Shown piece by piece: positions 57,883 to 64,000 of a DNA stretch of 64,000 nt (positions are counted from its first letter, which is position 1; each line of letters starts with the position of its first letter). The DNA is from Mariprofundus ferrooxydans PV-1 (lineage in GTDB: Bacteria; Pseudomonadota; Zetaproteobacteria; Mariprofundales; Mariprofundaceae). The stretch lies in contig NZ_DS022294.1 in NCBI RefSeq assembly GCF_000153765.1, positions 892,304 to 956,303 of the forward strand, given 5' to 3'. A program made the translations under genes and the position numbers. The notes under the pieces were generated by a model. The model was not told where the DNA came from. It saw only the letters and a list, made by a program, of their open reading frames with translations, and did not search any database.

Positions 57883-58348
57883 GCTGTTCCGCTTCCTGTA
57901 ACTGATGCTCACTAAACACCGAGATGCCGTGTCTGATCAGCAGCCTTGCCGTCATACCCTGTCCCTCTATTTTTACTCCGGAAAAACTACCATCATTGAC
58001 CAGACATACCCCACAGGAGGGGCTGCCCTCCTTGAGAATGGCGACCTTGATCTTGTGGTGCCAGCATTCACGCAGCGCTATCTCTGCGCCCTCAACAAAG
58101 GCATCGGTGACATCAGTGCCATCCTGACGGCGCACAGCCCCCTGGCCTCGCATGACAGCACCTACATCTCCGCCCTCTATCTCAGCCGGCGGGCGCGGAG
58201 TTGGCAGTCCGGCCATGGTTTCCGGGCACAAGGATACGATACGACCCTGCCTCTGCCACTGATCGAGTACGCCATGCTGCTGGCAGTCGCTACCATCGTA
58301 ACGAACCCTTTCGCCCAGCAGGCATGCACTAACCAGTACTTTTTGCAT
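57851..58348 (-). CDS. tudS: DUF523 protein, TudS-type thiouracil desulfurase
   Basis: A 165-residue protein with three well-placed cysteines: Cys9 (SACLLG), Cys41 (SLCPE) and Cys112 (GSPSCGV). In characterised TudS these three hold a 4Fe-4S cluster that removes sulfur from 2-thiouracil. A few DUF523 members may do something else, so the activity is by family only. The 3' end overlaps the methyltransferase start. Confidence 0.85.
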   Translation of the reverse strand: MQKVLVSACLLGERVRYDGSDCQQHGVLDQWQRQGRIVSLCPETMAGLPTPRPPAEIEGGDVGAVMRGQGAVRRQDGTDVTDAFVEGAEIALRECWHHKIKVAILKEGSPSCGVCLVNDGSFSGVKIEGQGMTARLLIRHGISVFSEHQLQEAEQRVRELEALVG

Positions 58349-58507
58349 GCCGTCAGCTTAACTCCGCCAGCGATTCAGTAAAGCTGTGATGTGATTTGTG
58401 TTTTATACCGAAAAAAGCAAAAAACTCCGGCGATATGATTTCACAGTTGTTCTTACACCAGAAGGCGAGTAAAGCGGCATGCTTTTGCCTCCATCGTATA
58501 ATCTGTA

Positions 58508-59173
58508 TCAGCCGCCGGGTTTGATACGGGCGAGAATATTATGCCCCATGCGCTGATGCAGAATCACCGCCAGTACATGTGCACCAAGCAATGCTTCCAG
58601 CACGCCGACAACCAGTTCATGTGTGCTGGCAACCAACTCAATAAAGGCTGTTTGTGGCGCCGTCTGGCTCCAGCCAAAATATAGTATAGTACCACTCATG
58701 CCCATGATAATCCCGGCTATCAGTATCAGGCCATGCACGCTACGGGCCACCGCTTCGCCATCTTCCGGAGGAGCCAGTTTCGCCTGCTTCCAGCCAGCCA
58801 CCTGAACGCGAATCTCACTGGCCAGTTGCTTGCGTCCATCGGCAAACACCCATGGCACCAGCTGCCGCCAGTTAGCACCGGGCAGAGAGGTTAGCGCGAG
58901 CATGATGCGGACCAACAGCAGTCCGCCAATAACCAGGCCCAGAATTTCATGCACTTCAAAACCCAGTGTGGCCTCTACCGGCGCACCGGGCACAGCCTGA
59001 TGATGTCCTTCATGAGCATAGGCCGGCATGATCCACTCTATTGCCGACACCGCAGGCTTATCCTCAACCTCGGGTACGTCCATTAACTCACCGATGGCGA
59101 TTTGTGAAAGCATGCACAACGCCAACAGACTGTGTAATAGCCGAATCGGTTTCGCGTAGGCCTGTTCCGTCAT
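58508..59173 (-). CDS. Cytochrome b561-like membrane protein
   Basis: A 221-residue protein of the prokaryotic cytochrome b561 / hydrogenase cytochrome b fold with four helices. Candidate haem ligands are His14 (IRLLHSLLA), the His in [14 protein letters not shown], in [11 protein letters not shown] and in the last helix. A His-rich periplasmic loop ([12 protein letters not shown]) lies between helices one and two. It is coupled to argG by four bases (ATGA), without partner cytochromes nearby. It may pass electrons to quinone. Confidence 0.83.
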   Translation of the reverse strand: MTEQAYAKPIRLLHSLLALCMLSQIAIGELMDVPEVEDKPAVSAIEWIMPAYAHEGHHQAVPGAPVEATLGFEVHEILGLVIGGLLLVRIMLALTSLPGANWRQLVPWVFADGRKQLASEIRVQVAGWKQAKLAPPEDGEAVARSVHGLILIAGIIMGMSGTILYFGWSQTAPQTAFIELVASTHELVVGVLEALLGAHVLAVILHQRMGHNILARIKPGG

Positions 59174-60393
59174 TTTAAAACTCCCGTCACATTATTCATG
59201 CGCAGGCGCAGGGCATTGAGTTTGATAAAGCCACCGGCATCCTTCTGATCATAGGCACCCTGATCATCCTCAAAAGTACACAGGCGCTCATCAAACAGGG
59301 ACTGATCTGAACGACGGCCGACAACCTGAACGCTACCCTTGTACAGTTTCAGGCGTACATCACCATTGACCGTAGCCTGAGTATAGTCGATCGCCTGCTG
59401 CAACATGATGCGCTCCGGTGCAAACCAGTAGCCGTTATAGATCATTTTGGCATAACGCGGCATCAACTCGTCTTTCAGGTGAGCTGCCTCCCGATCCACG
59501 GTGATTGATTCGATAGCACGGTGCGCCTTGAGCATGATCGTGCCACCCGGTGTTTCATAACAGCCGCGCGATTTCATACCGACAAAGCGGTTTTCAACGA
59601 TATCGATACGGCCGATACCGTGTTTTCCACCCACCCTGTTCAACTCGGTCAACACCTGAGCCGGCGTCATCGCGACGCCATTGATCGAGACGATATCGCC
59701 GCCCCGGTAACCAAGCTCAATATATTCAGCCTCATTCGGCGCATTCTCAGGAGAAACCGACCAGCGCCACATCTCCTCAGACGGTTCGCACCACGGATCT
59801 TCCAGATCATATCCTTCATAGGAGATATGCAGCAAATTCGCATCCATCGAGTAGGGAGACTTGGAACCTTCACGCTTACGCTCAACCGGAATATTATGTG
59901 CCTTGGCATAGTTCAACATATCTTCACGTGAAACCAGGTCCCATTCACGCCATGGCGCAATCACTTTCACATCGGGTTTCAGCGCATAAAAACCCAGCTC
60001 AAAACGTACCTGATCGTTCCCCTTGCCAGTGGCGCCATGCGATACCGCATTCGCGCCTTCTGCATTGGCAATCTCTATCATGCGTTTGGCAATCAGCGGC
60101 CGGGCTATCGAGGTGCCGAGCAGGTACTCACCCTCATAAATGGCATTGGCACGGAACATCGGAAACACGTAATCGCGTACAAACTCTTCGCGCAGATCCT
60201 CGATATAGATAGAGGATACGCCGCCAGCTTTCGCTTTGGCGCGGGCATCTTCCACCTCATCCCCCTGACCAAGGTCGGCCGTAAAGGTAACCACCTCACA
60301 ATCATAGGTATTCTGCAACCAGCTCAGAATAATTGAGGTGTCCAGACCGCCGGAGTAGGCCAGGACCGCTTTTTTTACTTCAGGATGCGACAT
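59170..60393 (-). CDS. argG: Argininosuccinate synthase
   Basis: A 407-residue ATP-dependent enzyme joining citrulline and aspartate in arginine synthesis. The N-type ATP pyrophosphatase P-loop is [12 protein letters not shown], with [13 protein letters not shown] and [22 protein letters not shown] further on. Length is typical of the short (bacterial/eukaryotic) form. The ATG has no very strong Shine-Dalgarno, but GGGGAACAAT precedes it. Its stop overlaps the cytochrome b gene. Confidence 0.97.
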   Translation of the reverse strand: MSHPEVKKAVLAYSGGLDTSIILSWLQNTYDCEVVTFTADLGQGDEVEDARAKAKAGGVSSIYIEDLREEFVRDYVFPMFRANAIYEGEYLLGTSIARPLIAKRMIEIANAEGANAVSHGATGKGNDQVRFELGFYALKPDVKVIAPWREWDLVSREDMLNYAKAHNIPVERKREGSKSPYSMDANLLHISYEGYDLEDPWCEPSEEMWRWSVSPENAPNEAEYIELGYRGGDIVSINGVAMTPAQVLTELNRVGGKHGIGRIDIVENRFVGMKSRGCYETPGGTIMLKAHRAIESITVDREAAHLKDELMPRYAKMIYNGYWFAPERIMLQQAIDYTQATVNGDVRLKLYKGSVQVVGRRSDQSLFDERLCTFEDDQGAYDQKDAGGFIKLNALRLRMNNVTGVLK

Positions 60394-60611
60394 TATTGTT
60401 CCCCACGCTTAAATTAGGAGCCCGGCTGTGCCGGATTCCGGTAAGCTACACATCAGCTCTGGCCGTTTCCATATGCGTTAAATATTGAATAGGTGAAAAG
60501 GTTCATATCACTCGCTATGAGCGATATCCCATAGAGTAGTGCCATCGCCGAGATGCAAAATCCTGAGCAGGGAATAGCGTTAGATTAACATCCGGACAGT
60601 GCTACCGCCCA

Positions 60612-61664
60612 TCATCCGATCAGCGTAACGATTTCCCCATCCTGCTTGTGAATACGACCGATGCGATAAACGGTTTCACCGGCATCACGCAGAACAGACT
60701 CCGCCTTTACGGCTTCTGATTCTGACAGGATCGCGACAAAACCAATCCCCATATTGAAGGTACGATAGCGCTCAAACTTCGCTACATCGGCAAAGCCAAG
60801 CAGATACTCGAATACCGGCGGAACCGGCCATGAGGCGATATCGACTGTTGCTGCCAGTCCTGCCGGCAGAATGCGTTCGATATTGTCGAACATGCCGCCA
60901 CCGGTGATATGGGAATAACCATGCACCTCAACGCCGGCTTTGAGCATCGCTTTTACTGCCGGAACATACAGTCGGGTTGGTGCCAGTACGGCATCAATGG
61001 CAGGAGTGCCATCCGACAGCAGATCGTTCGCGATATCTGCACCGCCAACCTCAATCAATTTGCGAATCAGGGAAAAGCCGTTGGAGTGGGGGCCATTGGA
61101 AGCTATACCCAACATCACATCACCATCGGATATGGTCACACCATCCACAATCGACGGGCGATCAACCACACCGACAGAAAAACCGCCGATGTCGTAGTGA
61201 CCTGGTGCATACATACCCGGCATTTCAGCCGTTTCACCACCGATCAGGGCGCATTCACACACACAGCATGCTTCGGCGATGCCCTCAACCACAGCAGCCA
61301 TCGTCTCATCATCCAGCTTGCCTGTTGCCAGGTAATCCAGAAAGAATAGCGGTTCGGCTGCCTGCGCCGCCATGTCGTTGACACACATGGCAACCGCATC
61401 AATACCGGCGACGTGCGGTCGGCCGTGTTGTTGCAGTAGTAGCAGCTTGGTGCCGACACCGTCGGTTGAAGCCACCAACACCGGCTCCTGCATATGCTTG
61501 AAGTTGGCGCTGAACAATGCGCCAAAGCCGCCAAGACCACCGATCACTTCCGGCCGGGTGGTGGACGCAACAGCCTGTTTGATACGACCAACAAAGGCAT
61601 TACCGGCGTCAATACTGACTCCGGCATCGGCATAGGTAAGCGTAGGTTTATTATCAGTAGTCAC
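60612..61664 (-). CDS. purM: Phosphoribosylformylglycinamidine cyclo-ligase
   Basis: A 350-residue enzyme of purine synthesis (AIR synthetase) closing the imidazole ring. The opening LTYADAGVSIDAGNAFV, the motif STDGVGTKLLLLQQ, GGETAEMPGMYAPGHYDIGGFSVG and SNGPHSNGFSLIRKL are all characteristic. About 218 bases without a gene separate it from argG; they contain nothing I can name. Confidence 0.97.
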   Translation of the reverse strand: MTTDNKPTLTYADAGVSIDAGNAFVGRIKQAVASTTRPEVIGGLGGFGALFSANFKHMQEPVLVASTDGVGTKLLLLQQHGRPHVAGIDAVAMCVNDMAAQAAEPLFFLDYLATGKLDDETMAAVVEGIAEACCVCECALIGGETAEMPGMYAPGHYDIGGFSVGVVDRPSIVDGVTISDGDVMLGIASNGPHSNGFSLIRKLIEVGGADIANDLLSDGTPAIDAVLAPTRLYVPAVKAMLKAGVEVHGYSHITGGGMFDNIERILPAGLAATVDIASWPVPPVFEYLLGFADVAKFERYRTFNMGIGFVAILSESEAVKAESVLRDAGETVYRIGRIHKQDGEIVTLIG

Positions 61665-61674
61665 TTGAAATCCT

Positions 61675-64000
<2,326 letters not shown>

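Overview
This 64 kb window is a gene-dense stretch of a Gram-negative proteobacterial chromosome of moderately high GC (mid-50s by eye). It is core-genome in character: I see no insertion sequence, phage, plasmid gene or CRISPR array. The gene set (single-chain pyruvate:ferredoxin oxidoreductase beside a soluble transhydrogenase, a lipoprotein cytochrome c, a cytochrome b561-like protein, gamma-like housekeeping genes, a B12-uptake operon) would suit a microaerophilic proteobacterium such as a Mariprofundus-like zetaproteobacterium. That assignment is inference from gene content only, without any database search.

Layout. 0-5.4 kb: 3' end of nifJ, coupled to sthA; a periplasmic lipoprotein-cytochrome c; a universal stress protein; a CHAD protein; a two-helix membrane peptide. 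5.5-17 kb, mostly plus strand: an NDUFA9-like reductase, plsY, a LysM protein, dprA-topA-rimI, ilvB-ilvH, a minus-strand lone receiver protein, then galU-tsaB-LMW phosphatase. 17-22.2 kb: dnaE, accA, tRNA-Ser(CGA) and an unusual tandem non-coding repeat in which each unit starts with a terminator-like hairpin. 22.2-30.5 kb: giant NAD-glutamate dehydrogenase divergent from radC, a GFA/degenerate-GGDEF fusion, a small gene behind a sigma-28-like promoter, and a GAF-PAS-GGDEF cyclase. 30.6-35.2 kb: a complete MacAB-TolC-type exporter on the minus strand. 35.2-40.7 kb: LapA-like protein, an RsbW-like kinase with a STAS partner, ubiD, a Sel1-repeat protein and two small minus-strand genes.

40.8-48.4 kb is the most coherent specialised unit: a cobalamin riboswitch followed by btuB, a dedicated tonB, btuF, a 27-codon coupled ORF, cobQ, btuC, btuD and cobO. 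Together these would take corrinoid across both membranes and convert it to adenosylated cobyric acid. Most junctions are start-stop overlaps, so the genes are probably co-translated. Between the aptamer and btuB lies about 290 nt containing an unusual palindrome-bounded segment.

48.5-64 kb: a phospholipid-methyltransferase-like gene behind a small leader ORF, a copper P-type ATPase with a coupled cupredoxin, an NTF2-like protein, a TerB-like protein, tatD-tcdA-ppiC coupled in series, a DUF481 protein, then minus-strand genes: a YdjM-like membrane protein, O-methyltransferase, TudS/DUF523, cytochrome b, argG, purM and gyrB (running off the right edge). Many starts were moved inward from the longest ORF because a Shine-Dalgarno, signal peptide or family N-terminus pointed to an internal start; this is noted per gene.
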